A stretch of DNA of 48,647 nt, from the NCBI GenBank assembly GCA_017556145.1, contig JAFZCU010000237.1, positions 1-48,647 of the forward strand, given 5' to 3'. The translations under genes were made by a program, and so were the position numbers. Below, in pieces: positions 14,296 through 22,783 of the stretch. The notes below the pieces were generated by a model. The model ran no database searches. It was not told the DNA's origin and was given only the letters and a program-made list of their open reading frames with translations. The DNA comes from Prevotella sp. Lineage in GTDB: Bacteria; Bacteroidota; Bacteroidia; Bacteroidales; Bacteroidaceae. The first letter of the stretch is position 1, and each line of letters begins with the position of its first letter.

Positions 14296-15936
14296 TTAGA
14301 GATGATTTGTTATATAGGCGGCGGCCATTTCTGCGCAGCGTTCGCCATCGACGCCAGCTGAGACGATGCCCCCCGCATAACCGGCCCCCTCGCCACAGGG
14401 GAAAAGGCCCTGGACACGCACATGCTGGAGGGTCTCATGATCCCTGAGAATACGTACCGGACTGCTCGTACGCGTCTCTACCGCGATGAGCACTGCTTCG
14501 TTGGTTAGGAAGCCATGGGCATTGCGCCCGAAAGTCTTGAAACCTTCCTGCAGACGCTTGGTAATCATTGGCGGCATCCAGAAGTGTAAAGGACTGGATA
14601 TCAGGCCCGGGGCATAGGATGACTTGGGCAGATCGTAGCTCAGACGGCCATTGACGAAGTCAGCCATCCGCTGGGCAGGAGCTGTCTGTTGCCTATTGCC
14701 TTGCTGCCAGCAGAGTTTTTCGAGTTCTTCTTGAAAGCGAAGAACTCGCAAAGGTAAACAATAACCATTAACCAATAACCGTTCGTCCTCGATGTCTTCA
14801 GGGCGGAGCTCTACGACCATACCAGAATTCGACCACTGCGTGCCGCGACTGGCTGGACTCATGCCATTAACCACAATCTGTTGCCTGTCGGTCGCAGCAG
14901 GAATGACGAAGCCACCGGGACACATGCAGAAAGAGTAGACACCACGACCCTCCACCTGTGTCACCATCGCATACTCCGCAGCAGGGAGATACTTGCCCCT
15001 GCCCTGCTTGTTATGATACTGGATCTGATCGATCAGCTGCGAGGGATGCTCTAAGCGCACACCTACGGCAATGCCCTTCGCCTCCATCTCAATCTTTGCT
15101 TCAGCCAGATATCTGTAAACATCTCTGGCAGAGTGACCTGTGGCCAAAATCACAGGACCACGGAATTCCAATTGATAATTGATAATTGATAATGGATAAT
15201 TATTGGCTACCGCCTCTACGCCAACGACTCTGCCCGTCAAACAATTATCCATTGTCAATTGTCCATTATCAATTATCAATCGCGTCATTCGCGTTTGAAA
15301 GTGCACTTCGCCACCACAGTTGATGATGGTGTTGCGCATGGCCTCGATGACCTTCGGGAGGCGGTCGGTACCAATATGCGGATGCGCATCAGCGAGGATG
15401 GCCGTTGATGCCCCATGCTGACAGAAGACATTCAGGATCTTGTCTGTATTACCCCGTTTCTTCGAGCGTGTGTAGAGCTTGCCGTCGGAATAGGCACCTG
15501 CCCCACCCTCGCCAAAACAATAGTTGCTCTCGGGGTCCACCTGCTGCGTCTTGGTGATCGCAGCCAGGTCCTTTTTCCTTTCATGCACGTTCTTACCCCG
15601 TTCGAGTACGATGGGTCGCAAGCCCAATTCTATGAGCCTCAGCGCCGCAAAGAGCCCACCAGGTCCAGCCCCCACCACAATCACCTGCGGTTTCCCCTCT
15701 ACATTGGGATATTCCGTCCGGATGTATTCATCGTCGTGGGGCTGTTCGTTGATATACACCCGCACCTTCAGATTCACGAAGATCTGTCGCTGTCGGGCAT
15801 CAATGCTCCGCTTCAGGATGCGCACCCCGAAGATGGTTCTCACGTCGAAGCCATACTCATCTGCCAGCCAGGCCTTCAACCTGTCTTCCTGTGCTGCGAC
15901 CTCAGGCACTACGCGTATCTGATATTCATTTGTCAT
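14296..15936 (-). CDS. COG2509-type FAD-dependent oxidoreductase
   Basis: A 546-residue flavoprotein of the uncharacterised FAD-dependent dehydrogenase family. After an N-terminal domain (about 1-80), the FAD Rossmann motif VIVVGAGPGGLFAALRL (about 86-102) is followed by the family block CFGEGGAGAYSDGKLYTRSKKRG; ATGHSARDVYR and the C-terminal PCGEGAGYAGGIVSAGVDG FAD-contact motif are intact. The reaction is unknown. Three in-frame low-complexity segments are odd: residues about 219-232 (IIDNGQLTMDN), 245-256 (NNYPLSIINYQL) and 383-393 (LLVNGYCLPL), all encoded by AT-rich simple repeats seen elsewhere between genes. First of a minus-strand group with yggS reading toward it. Confidence 0.9.
   Translation of the reverse strand: MTNEYQIRVVPEVAAQEDRLKAWLADEYGFDVRTIFGVRILKRSIDARQRQIFVNLKVRVYINEQPHDDEYIRTEYPNVEGKPQVIVVGAGPGGLFAALRLIELGLRPIVLERGKNVHERKKDLAAITKTQQVDPESNYCFGEGGAGAYSDGKLYTRSKKRGNTDKILNVFCQHGASTAILADAHPHIGTDRLPKVIEAMRNTIINCGGEVHFQTRMTRLIIDNGQLTMDNCLTGRVVGVEAVANNYPLSIINYQLEFRGPVILATGHSARDVYRYLAEAKIEMEAKGIAVGVRLEHPSQLIDQIQYHNKQGRGKYLPAAEYAMVTQVEGRGVYSFCMCPGGFVIPAATDRQQIVVNGMSPASRGTQWSNSGMVVELRPEDIEDERLLVNGYCLPLRVLRFQEELEKLCWQQGNRQQTAPAQRMADFVNGRLSYDLPKSSYAPGLISSPLHFWMPPMITKRLQEGFKTFGRNAHGFLTNEAVLIAVETRTSSPVRILRDHETLQHVRVQGLFPCGEGAGYAGGIVSAGVDGERCAEMAAAYITNHL
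15169..15280. repeat. Inverted pair of ATTGATAATT-type arrays inside the COG2509 gene
   Basis: An ATTGATAATTGATAATGG array at 15169-15203 and its reverse complement form at 15241-15280 face each other across about 37 bases. They could form a stem of roughly 35 pairs. Both arms are translated in frame. Confidence 0.85.
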
Positions 15937-15945
15937 ACAACCCCT

Positions 15946-16617
15946 TTAATAAACTCGGGGACCGAAGATGGCCGTGCCGATGCGAACCATCGTGGAACGC
16001 GTCTGACAAGCTATCTGATAATCATCGCTCATGCCCCAGGAACGCTCACAGAAGGCGTCATCGTCGGGGAAATAGCGTGCCTTCACCTCATCAAAGAAAT
16101 CGGCAGCCGTCTGCATCTCCCGACGAATCTGCGCCTGGTCGTCGACGAACGATGCCATCATCATCAGACCACAGATCCGGACATGCGACATCTCCCGCCA
16201 CTCCCCCTGTTCGAGCAGTTCACGACAGGCCTCAAGCGTCAGGCCGTATTTGGTCGATTCCTCGGCAATATGCAGTTCAAGTAATACTTTCACCACACGT
16301 CCGCATTTCTCAGCCTGCTTATTGATCTCACGCAGGAGCTTCAGCGAGTCCACCGCCTCGATCATCGTCACGTAAGGTGCGATATACTTCACCTTGTTGG
16401 TCTGCAGATGACCGATGAAATGCCACTCGATATCCGCCGGCAGCGACGCATGTTTCTGTCGCAGCTCCTGCTCGTGGCTCTCACCGAAGATACGCTGTCC
16501 CTCGGCATAGGCCGCCTCGATATACTCATTGGGATGATACTTGCTAATGGCCACCAGGCGTACCCCCTGTGGCAACTGGCTCAGCACCTCACGAAGATGA
16601 CCTTTTACATCATACAT
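15946..16617 (-). CDS. YggS/PLPBP-family pyridoxal phosphate homeostasis protein
   Basis: A 223-residue single-domain TIM-barrel PLP protein without known catalysis, involved in vitamin B6 and amino-acid homeostasis. The PLP Lys is in LVAISKYHP (about residue 24); IFGESHEQELRQKH, WHFIGHLQTNKVKYI and the C-terminal MSDDYQIACQTRSTMVRIGTAIFG phosphate-binding block are all typical. The start MYDVKGHLREVL at 16617 fits family length; longer frames run into the preceding gene. It begins 4 bases after the DUF4494 stop and ends 9 bases before the COG2509 gene, so the three are likely one operon. Confidence 0.93.
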   Translation of the reverse strand: MYDVKGHLREVLSQLPQGVRLVAISKYHPNEYIEAAYAEGQRIFGESHEQELRQKHASLPADIEWHFIGHLQTNKVKYIAPYVTMIEAVDSLKLLREINKQAEKCGRVVKVLLELHIAEESTKYGLTLEACRELLEQGEWREMSHVRICGLMMMASFVDDQAQIRREMQTAADFFDEVKARYFPDDDAFCERSWGMSDDYQIACQTRSTMVRIGTAIFGPRVY

Positions 16618-16621
16618 GGCC

Positions 16622-17065
16622 TTACTGGTGCTCATAGACATCCATGAGGAGCGTCTCAGAAACGGTGGCGATGATATAGTCGACCATCGTACCACCCATC
16701 ACCTCCTCGATATGCTTCACAGCCCCATTGAAGGAGCCCGCCTGCACCAGGTAGTTGATGGCAGTAGTCTTCTCCTTGGCTGTCTTCTCGTCGATGGTGA
16801 CGAATTTGAGCTTTGCCTTGTACCATTTGTCGGCACTGTCGCTATCGGCAAAGAAAATCTCCTTGTAGGAGGCCTTCTTGATGTCGACCACATCAAACTG
16901 TCCGCTGATGAAATGCGACATCTCCTCGATGATGCGTTTTTCTGCCTCGGAGAAGCTCAACGCATCGACGACATAGTTTTCTGTCACTCGTTTCTGCAAG
17001 CCGTCTTCCATCACTTTCTCATAACGGATCTTGCACTCAAACCAATCTGCTGTTCTTGATCTCAT
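16622..17065 (-). CDS. DUF4494 family protein
   Basis: A 147-residue protein matching the Bacteroidota DUF4494 family: MRSRTADWFECKIRYEK at the start, VTENYVVDALSFSEAEKRI (about 27-45), and WYKAKLKFVTIDEKTAKEK (about 80-98). It looks cytosolic, alpha/beta, without catalytic motifs; function unknown. The start at 17065 is the family start; ORF extension adds only MFF. Its neighbour yggS follows at once, as often seen in this phylum. Confidence 0.88.
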   Translation of the reverse strand: MRSRTADWFECKIRYEKVMEDGLQKRVTENYVVDALSFSEAEKRIIEEMSHFISGQFDVVDIKKASYKEIFFADSDSADKWYKAKLKFVTIDEKTAKEKTTAINYLVQAGSFNGAVKHIEEVMGGTMVDYIIATVSETLLMDVYEHQ

Positions 17066-17079
17066 AAAAAACAATAAAC

Positions 17080-17139
17080 ATTAACCAATAACCAATAACC
17101 GTTATACAATAACCAATAACCGTTAACCAATAACCGTTA
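17080..17139. repeat. AACCAATAACCGTT simple-repeat array
   Basis: Five or so degenerate copies of the 13-14-base unit AACCAATAACCGTT fill the gap between the pseudokinase gene and DUF4494, and provide the pseudokinase stop codon. A shorter relative lies in frame within the COG2509 gene at 14757-14786. Confidence 0.85.
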
Positions 17140-18432
17140 GTCCTTGCTGCCTTGCTGGTAGCCGTAGTTGGGTTTTTCGCCCAGCTCGACTTTCTTACGC
17201 TCTGTGATCTGTTCGATGATCTCAGAGGCAATGCGCTGACTCTTCTCTGCAGGCAGCGACGAATGCTCGCCCAACTCTATCTGTTTCTGGACCAGTTCCT
17301 GCATCGCCTTGCCACTGGCATCCTCAAACGACTTCTGCCCACTCGACATGCTCCGTTTGTTATAGACCCCAGAGAGGATGCGGTCCGCCTCCTTGGCGAA
17401 CTGCTTGCGGAAGATCGCCTCGCCCTTGGCCTCGAACTCACGCATCTTACGCTCGTCGATTTTGTCGGAATCCTTCATCTGGTAGTCCTTGATCGCCTTA
17501 GCGATGGTGGCTGAATCAGCCGCAGCACCCAGTTCTGTGGAGGGGTCGAAGCCCTCGTCAAGCAGTTCTTCGCTGATAGGCTCCTCTACAGGTTTGACAA
17601 ACTCCACCATCTCGGTATCCGGGGTGAGGGCGAAGAACAGGCCCACCAGGATCAGTGCGATGGCCACGGCACCCAAGGTCATGACCGCAGACTTGAACGT
17701 CGCCTTCCGTTGGGAGAGTGCCTTAGAGAGGTCGGCTACAGAGGCATAACGGGCCTCAGGATCATCAGAAGTAGCCTTCTTGATGACAGATTTCAGATAG
17801 AAGGGCATGCCTGAGGAAGCATTGAGGTATTCGATGAACTTCGCGATGCCATAGACGTCGCTACGGTCGGTAGGTGCCTCCCCCCGCAGCACTTCCGGGG
17901 CGATGTATTCCTCGATGCCCTCGTAGAGTGTCTCATTGGCCCCCAGCCGGTGGAAGGGCGAGCCGTGCAGCAGCAGGCGCACACTGTTGTCATTCCTGCG
18001 CACGAAGACATTCGACGGTGCGAAACACACCTGCTGGACGCCCTTCTCGTTGAGGGCGATGGTCAGTTGCAGCAGGTCCTTGATGGTGTTCTCGAGGAAA
18101 TCCTTCTGCGCCACTACCGAGGGCGTCTCGTTGAGCAGCTGTCCCATGGTGAGATAGTGGCCAGGTTCGACAGCGATGGCGTAGATACCATCAGTCCCCT
18201 CTTCAGCATTGGGCGTGAAGTGGAGCTGGTGTCTATCGCCCAGCTGCGCCGTCACCTCGCAGTCCTTCTTCAGGCATTCCGCGAAGAGGATGTTGTCGGA
18301 GAGTTCATCGAGGAACTCCACGAAGTTGCTGTACTTGCCGTCGATCTGGCGCTTGTGGAAATAGCCGAAGGGCATTTTCACCTTATTTGACTTCCGTACG
18401 TCACGGGTTTCTACAAGTTCTTCGTAATTCAT
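17137..18432 (-). CDS. Single-pass membrane pseudokinase
   Basis: A 431-residue protein with a cytosolic protein-kinase-like domain, a membrane helix (about 250-269) and a long charged, helical C-terminal part. The kinase C-lobe is recognisable: YIAPEVLRGEAPTDRSDVYGIAKFI (about 176-200) contains the APE motif and the SDVYG helix, and DDPEARYASVADLSKAL matches the end of the lobe. The catalytic loop reads VCFAPSNVFV in place of HRDxKxxN, and DFG is replaced by LHGSP, so catalysis is unlikely. The start MNYEELVETRD at 18432 follows a TACTTTTG box by about 21 bases. Role unknown; a scaffold or sensor is plausible. Confidence 0.75.
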   Translation of the reverse strand: MNYEELVETRDVRKSNKVKMPFGYFHKRQIDGKYSNFVEFLDELSDNILFAECLKKDCEVTAQLGDRHQLHFTPNAEEGTDGIYAIAVEPGHYLTMGQLLNETPSVVAQKDFLENTIKDLLQLTIALNEKGVQQVCFAPSNVFVRRNDNSVRLLLHGSPFHRLGANETLYEGIEEYIAPEVLRGEAPTDRSDVYGIAKFIEYLNASSGMPFYLKSVIKKATSDDPEARYASVADLSKALSQRKATFKSAVMTLGAVAIALILVGLFFALTPDTEMVEFVKPVEEPISEELLDEGFDPSTELGAAADSATIAKAIKDYQMKDSDKIDERKMREFEAKGEAIFRKQFAKEADRILSGVYNKRSMSSGQKSFEDASGKAMQELVQKQIELGEHSSLPAEKSQRIASEIIEQITERKKVELGEKPNYGYQQGSKD

Positions 18433-18453
18433 ATCCACACATGTTTTGACGTG

Positions 18454-18461
18454 CAAAAGTA
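18454..18461 (-). promoter_or_regulatory. -7 box of the pseudokinase gene
   Basis: Minus-strand TACTTTTG (complement of 18454-18461) is consensus; the leader would be about 15 bases. It diverges from the aminotransferase promoter. Confidence 0.6.
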
Positions 18462-18555
18462 CACAATAAAATCGAAATAAGTGACAATCTGATAAAAAAA
18501 ACAATATGTAATGGCGTTTTTTTTCGTTTCATTCTTCATTTTTCATTTTTCTTTG

Positions 18556-18563
18556 TACCTTTG
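18556..18563 (+). promoter_or_regulatory. -7 box of the aminotransferase-permease operon
   Basis: TACCTTTG, consensus, 26 bases before the ATG at 18590. The preceding bases are TTTCATTTTTC simple sequence, and no clean -33 box is visible. Confidence 0.6.
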
Positions 18564-18589
18564 CACCGTTTTATAAAAATACAGACAAG

Positions 18590-19795
18590 ATGCCAGAGAT
18601 ATCCGTACGCGGTCTGGAGATGCCGGAGTCACCTATCAGGAAGCTCGCTCCGCTCGCTGCCGCCGCCAAGAAAAGAGGTACGAAGGTGTACCACCTGAAC
18701 ATTGGTCAGCCCGATCTGCCAACGCCCCAGGTCGCCCTCGACGCCCTGAAGACCATCGACCGTAACATCCTCGAGTATTCTCCCTCGCAGGGCTACCTGA
18801 GCTATCGCGAGAAGCTGGTGGACTATTACGCGAAATACGACATCCGTGTGACTGCTGATGACATCATCATCACGTCGGGTGGCTCAGAGGCGGTGCTCTT
18901 TGCCTTCCTCTCCTGTCTGAACCCTGGCGACGAGATCATTGTGCCAGAGCCCGCCTACGCCAACTACATGGCCTTTGCCATCTCAGCAGGTGCCAAGATC
19001 CGCACCATCGCCACCACCATCGAGGAGGGATTCTCACTGCCGAAGGTGGAGAAGTTCGAGGAGCTCATCAACGAGCGTACGCGAGCCATCATGATCTGCA
19101 ACCCCAACAACCCCACCGGCTACCTGTATACCCGTCGGGAGATGAATCAGATCCGCGACCTGGTGAAGAAGTACGACCTGTATCTCTTCTCCGACGAGGT
19201 GTATCGCGAGTATATCTATACCGGCTCCCCCTATATCTCCGCCTGCCATCTGGAGGGCATCCAGCAAAATGTGATTCTCATCGACTCCGTGTCGAAGCGC
19301 TATTCCGAGTGTGGTATCCGTATAGGTGCCCTTATCACGAAGAATGCCGAGGTGAGAAAGGCTGTGATGAAATTCTGTCAGGCCCGTCTCTCGCCCCCTC
19401 TCATCGGCCAGATTGTGGCAGAGGCGTCGTTAGAGACCCCAGAAGACTATCTGCGCGATGTCTACGACGAATATGTGGAGCGTCGTAAGTGCCTCATCGA
19501 CGGTCTGAACCGCATTCCCGGTGTGTATTCCCCCATCCCCATGGGTGCCTTCTATACGGTTGCCAAGCTGCCTGTGGACGATGCTGAGAAATTCTGCCGC
19601 TGGTGTCTTGGTGAGTTCAACTACGAAGGTGAGACGGTGATGATGGCGCCTGCCGCAGGTTTCTACACGACCCCTGGTGCCGGCATCAATCAGGTGCGTA
19701 TCGCCTATGTCTTGAAGAAGAAAGACCTTGAGCGCGCTTTGTTCATTTTACGCAAGGCCCTCGAAGCCTACCCCGGCAGGGTGGATGAAGAATGA
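18590..19795 (+). CDS. PLP-dependent class I aminotransferase
   Basis: A 401-residue fold-type I aminotransferase. Visible: substrate-region LNIGQPDLPTP (36-46), PLP-phosphate loop SGGSEA (96-101), the NPNNPTGYLY motif (171-180), DEVY (202-205) and the Schiff-base Lys K236 in SVSKRYSECGIRIG. R-rich end VRIAYVLK contains the carboxylate-binding Arg. It resembles aspartate/aromatic aminotransferases of Bacteroidota; the exact amino donor is not clear. The TGA overlaps the next ATG, so it is coupled to the FtsX-like permease gene. Confidence 0.9.
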   Translation: MPEISVRGLEMPESPIRKLAPLAAAAKKRGTKVYHLNIGQPDLPTPQVALDALKTIDRNILEYSPSQGYLSYREKLVDYYAKYDIRVTADDIIITSGGSEAVLFAFLSCLNPGDEIIVPEPAYANYMAFAISAGAKIRTIATTIEEGFSLPKVEKFEELINERTRAIMICNPNNPTGYLYTRREMNQIRDLVKKYDLYLFSDEVYREYIYTGSPYISACHLEGIQQNVILIDSVSKRYSECGIRIGALITKNAEVRKAVMKFCQARLSPPLIGQIVAEASLETPEDYLRDVYDEYVERRKCLIDGLNRIPGVYSPIPMGAFYTVAKLPVDDAEKFCRWCLGEFNYEGETVMMAPAAGFYTTPGAGINQVRIAYVLKKKDLERALFILRKALEAYPGRVDEE

Positions 19796-21036
19796 ATCTC
19801 CCGTTCTTTATAGCCAAGCGAATCTATAGCGATCAGGGCGACAAGCGAAAGGTGAGTCGTCCCGCCATCCGTATTGCCACCATCGGTGTTGCCATCGGAC
19901 TGGCGGTGATGATAGTGACCGTCAGTGTGGTGCTTGGCTTCAAGCACAGCATCCGCGACAAGGTGGTGGGGTTCGGCAGTCATATCCAGGTGCAGAACAT
20001 GCTCACCTTCCTCAGTACCGACTCCTACCCTATCTGCATCGACGACAGCGTCATGCAGAGCTATGCGCAGATAGACGGTGTGAAGCACGTGGAGCGCTAT
20101 GCCTATTCGCAGGGTATCCTGAAGACCGATGACGACTTCTTAGGCGTGGTCTTCAAGGGCGTAGGTCCCGAGTACGACCTGACCTTCCTGCGCCAGCACC
20201 TGACAGCGGGTGAGATGCCCGTGTTCAGCGACACCGCCAGCACCAACAAGATACTCGTCTCGAAGATGATTGCCGACAAGCTGCGCCTCCAGGCAGGCGA
20301 CCGTATCTTCGCCTACTTCATTGGCGAGAGCGTGCGCACGAGACGCTTTACCGTGACAGGCATCTACCAGACCAACATGACACGTTTCGACGAAACGCTC
20401 TGCTTCACCGACCTCTACACCACCCGGAAGCTCAACGACTGGTTTGACGACCAGTGCAGCGGTGCAGAGATCACCGTCAAGGACTTCGATCAGCTGCAGG
20501 CCACTGCCGACCGCTTCATCGAGCAGGTGAACCGCAAGGTTGACCGCGACTTCAACACCTATTCCTCACAGACCATCTTCGAGACCTATCCGCAAGTGTT
20601 CAACTGGCTGGAGCTGCTTGACATCAACGTGTGGATCATCCTCGTGCTGATGGTGTGTGTGGCAGGCTTCACCATGATCAGCGGCCTGTTGATCATCATC
20701 CTGGAAAGGACACAGATGATCGGTGTGCTGAAGGCCATAGGCGCCAGGAACAAGACCATCCGTCACACCTTCCTCTGGTTTTCCGCCTTCATCATCGGCC
20801 AAGGCCTGCTCTTAGGCAATGTGCTCGGCATCGGCATCATCGCCCTGCAGAAATATACAGGACTGGTGAAACTCGACCCCCAGACCTATTATGTGAGCGA
20901 GGCCCCCATGGAGGTGAACATCCCCCTCTTCGTGCTGCTGAACCTCGCAACCCTTATCATCTGTGTCTTCGTATTGATAGCCCCAAGTTATCTGATTTCG
21001 CACATCCATCCTGCGAAATCTATGCGATATGAGTAA
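19792..21036 (+). CDS. LolC/LolE-like FtsX-family permease
   Basis: A 414-residue inner-membrane protein with the FtsX/MacB layout: N-terminal membrane helix (IATIGVAIGLAVMIVTVSVVL, about 29-49), a large periplasmic domain (about 50-275), then three helices (about 282-305, 325-348, 375-400). In lipoprotein sorting, LolC/E with the LolD ATPase extracts lipoproteins from the inner membrane. The N-terminal FIAKRIYSDQGDKRKVSRPAIRIA is typical of the Bacteroidota form. No ATPase gene is adjacent, so LolD must be elsewhere. Starts inside the aminotransferase stop (ATGA). Confidence 0.88.
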   Translation: MNLPFFIAKRIYSDQGDKRKVSRPAIRIATIGVAIGLAVMIVTVSVVLGFKHSIRDKVVGFGSHIQVQNMLTFLSTDSYPICIDDSVMQSYAQIDGVKHVERYAYSQGILKTDDDFLGVVFKGVGPEYDLTFLRQHLTAGEMPVFSDTASTNKILVSKMIADKLRLQAGDRIFAYFIGESVRTRRFTVTGIYQTNMTRFDETLCFTDLYTTRKLNDWFDDQCSGAEITVKDFDQLQATADRFIEQVNRKVDRDFNTYSSQTIFETYPQVFNWLELLDINVWIILVLMVCVAGFTMISGLLIIILERTQMIGVLKAIGARNKTIRHTFLWFSAFIIGQGLLLGNVLGIGIIALQKYTGLVKLDPQTYYVSEAPMEVNIPLFVLLNLATLIICVFVLIAPSYLISHIHPAKSMRYE

Positions 21037-21062
21037 AATAAGGTTAATTTCTGCACATTTTT

Positions 21063-21094
21063 TTTGCAAATGTGCAAGAAATGAATTACCTTTG
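21063..21094 (+). promoter_or_regulatory. Promoter of the acyl-CoA-synthetase pair
   Basis: TTTG (21063-21066), 20 bases, TACCTTTG (21087-21094), followed by a leader of about 25 bases. Confidence 0.75.
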
Positions 21095-21118
21095 CACAAA
21101 ATTTTGAAATTTGTGCAA
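21092..21118. promoter_or_regulatory. Palindromic operator candidate
   Basis: Perfect 9-base arms TTGCACAAA and TTTGTGCAA around a 9-base centre overlap the -7 box and the likely transcription start, ending 5 bases before the ATG. Further GTGCAA half-sites lie at about 21072. A bound repressor here would block initiation; a transcript hairpin over the ribosome-binding region is the alternative. Confidence 0.6.
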
Positions 21119-21123
21119 TTTTA

Positions 21124-22782
21124 ATGGAATCATTCAGTAGCTTCAACGCCTATATCCAACGCGCGATCATCGACAATTGGGATCAGGACGCCCTCACCGA
21201 CTATCAGGGAGCCACCCTCCAGTTTCATGATGTCGCACGGAAGATTGAGAAACTGCATATACTCTTCGAGAACAGTCATGTGAAACAAGGTGACAAGATT
21301 GCCATCTGCGGCCGTAACTCCGCCCACTGGGCAGTGGCCTTCCTTGCCACGCTCACCTATGGTGCCGTGGCAGTGCCCATTCTCCATGAGTTCAATGGCG
21401 AGCAGATCCACAACATTGTCAACCACTCCGAATCGAAACTCCTCTTCATCGGTGACTATGCCGTGAAGACCATCAATCCTGATGAGATGCCCGACTTGGA
21501 AGGCATCATCAACATCCCCGACTTCTCGCTGATGGTCAGTCGCTCAGAGGAGCTCACCTACGCGCGCGAACATTTAAATCTCATGTTCGGCAACAAGTAT
21601 CCGATGGCTTTCCGGCGAGAGCACGTCAGCTATCATCAGGATGAGGCTGAGGAGCTGGCCCTCATCAACTACACGAGTGGTACGACCGGTTACTCGAAGG
21701 GCGTGATGCTCCCCTATCGCGCCATCTGGGGCAATATCGAGTTTATCATCAGTCGTCTGGGTAAGATTGTCAAGCCCGGGGATAACCTGCTGAGCATCCT
21801 GCCCATGGCCCACATGTACGGCATGGCCGTAGAGTTCCTCTTCGGTTTCTGCCACGGCTGTCATCTGTTCTTCCTGACGCGTCTGCCAAGTCCTGCCATC
21901 ATTGCGCAGGCCTTCCTCAACGTGCAGCCTACACTCGTGGTCACCGTGCCCCTGATCATCGAGAAAATCATCCGCAAGAAAGTGTTCCCCAAGATACAGA
22001 ACAACCGCATGCGCCTGTTGTTGGCGATGCCCGTGGTGAGCAAGAAGGTGAAGGACCGCATCTGCAGTGAGGTGTACAAGGCCTTTGGCGGAAAGCTCTA
22101 CGAGGTGATTGTGGGCGGTGCTGCCCTCTCGAAAGAGGTCGAGGAGTTCCTGCTGAGCATCGGCTTCCCCGTCACTGTAGGCTACGGCACCACCGAGTGT
22201 GCGCCCCTCATCTCCTACTGCGACTACAAGGAGTTCCTCGCCGGTTGTTGCGGTAAGCCTGTGGACCGTATGGAGGTGAAGATTCTCTCCAACGACCCGC
22301 AGCACATCCCCGGGGAGATTGTGACCAGAGGCACCAACGTCATGCTCGGCTACTACAAGAACGACGAGGCCACCCGCGAGGCCCTTGACGACGAGGGCTA
22401 CTATCATACCGGCGACCTGGGTACCCTTTCCGCCTCGAACCACCTGTTCATCCGCGGTCGCATCAAGAACATGCTGCTCGGTGCCAACGGACAGAACGTC
22501 TATCCTGAGGAAATCGAGGACAAACTCAACTCGATGACGATGGTGGCAGAGAGTGTGGTCATCCAGCGAGGCGACAAGCTCGTGGCCCTCGTACACCCCG
22601 ACAAGGACGAGATGATAAACTTCAGCCGGGAAGAGCTGGAGCAGATCATGGAGCAGAACCGCCAGAACCTGAACGAACAGCTGCCTGTGTACAGCCGTAT
22701 CTCACAGATCATCCTCCACGAAGAGGAATTTGCCAAGACACCTAAGAAGAGTATCAAACGCTACTTATATCAGAACTACTAA
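21124..22782 (+). CDS. AMP-binding acyl-CoA/acyl-ACP synthetase, first paralogue
   Basis: A 552-residue member of the ANL superfamily, related to long-chain acyl-CoA synthetases: adenylates a carboxylate, then transfers it to a thiol. A3 P-loop YTSGTTGYSKGVM (about 181-193), A5 GYGTTECAPLIS (about 355-366), A7 YHTGDLG (about 425-431), A8 RGRIKNMLLGANGQNVYPEEIE (about 442-463), and the A10 Lys near KTPKKSIKRYLY at the C-terminus are all present, so the enzyme should be active. No signal peptide. It is followed one base later by a close paralogue with the same architecture. Confidence 0.9.
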   Translation: MESFSSFNAYIQRAIIDNWDQDALTDYQGATLQFHDVARKIEKLHILFENSHVKQGDKIAICGRNSAHWAVAFLATLTYGAVAVPILHEFNGEQIHNIVNHSESKLLFIGDYAVKTINPDEMPDLEGIINIPDFSLMVSRSEELTYAREHLNLMFGNKYPMAFRREHVSYHQDEAEELALINYTSGTTGYSKGVMLPYRAIWGNIEFIISRLGKIVKPGDNLLSILPMAHMYGMAVEFLFGFCHGCHLFFLTRLPSPAIIAQAFLNVQPTLVVTVPLIIEKIIRKKVFPKIQNNRMRLLLAMPVVSKKVKDRICSEVYKAFGGKLYEVIVGGAALSKEVEEFLLSIGFPVTVGYGTTECAPLISYCDYKEFLAGCCGKPVDRMEVKILSNDPQHIPGEIVTRGTNVMLGYYKNDEATREALDDEGYYHTGDLGTLSASNHLFIRGRIKNMLLGANGQNVYPEEIEDKLNSMTMVAESVVIQRGDKLVALVHPDKDEMINFSREELEQIMEQNRQNLNEQLPVYSRISQIILHEEEFAKTPKKSIKRYLYQNY

Positions 22783-22783
22783 T

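Noticed and set aside
21574-22596. 340-codon frame opposite the first acyl-CoA-synthetase gene (a similar one at 23357-24388)
   Set aside because: Both paralogues produce the same mirror frame; expected from conserved codon bias.
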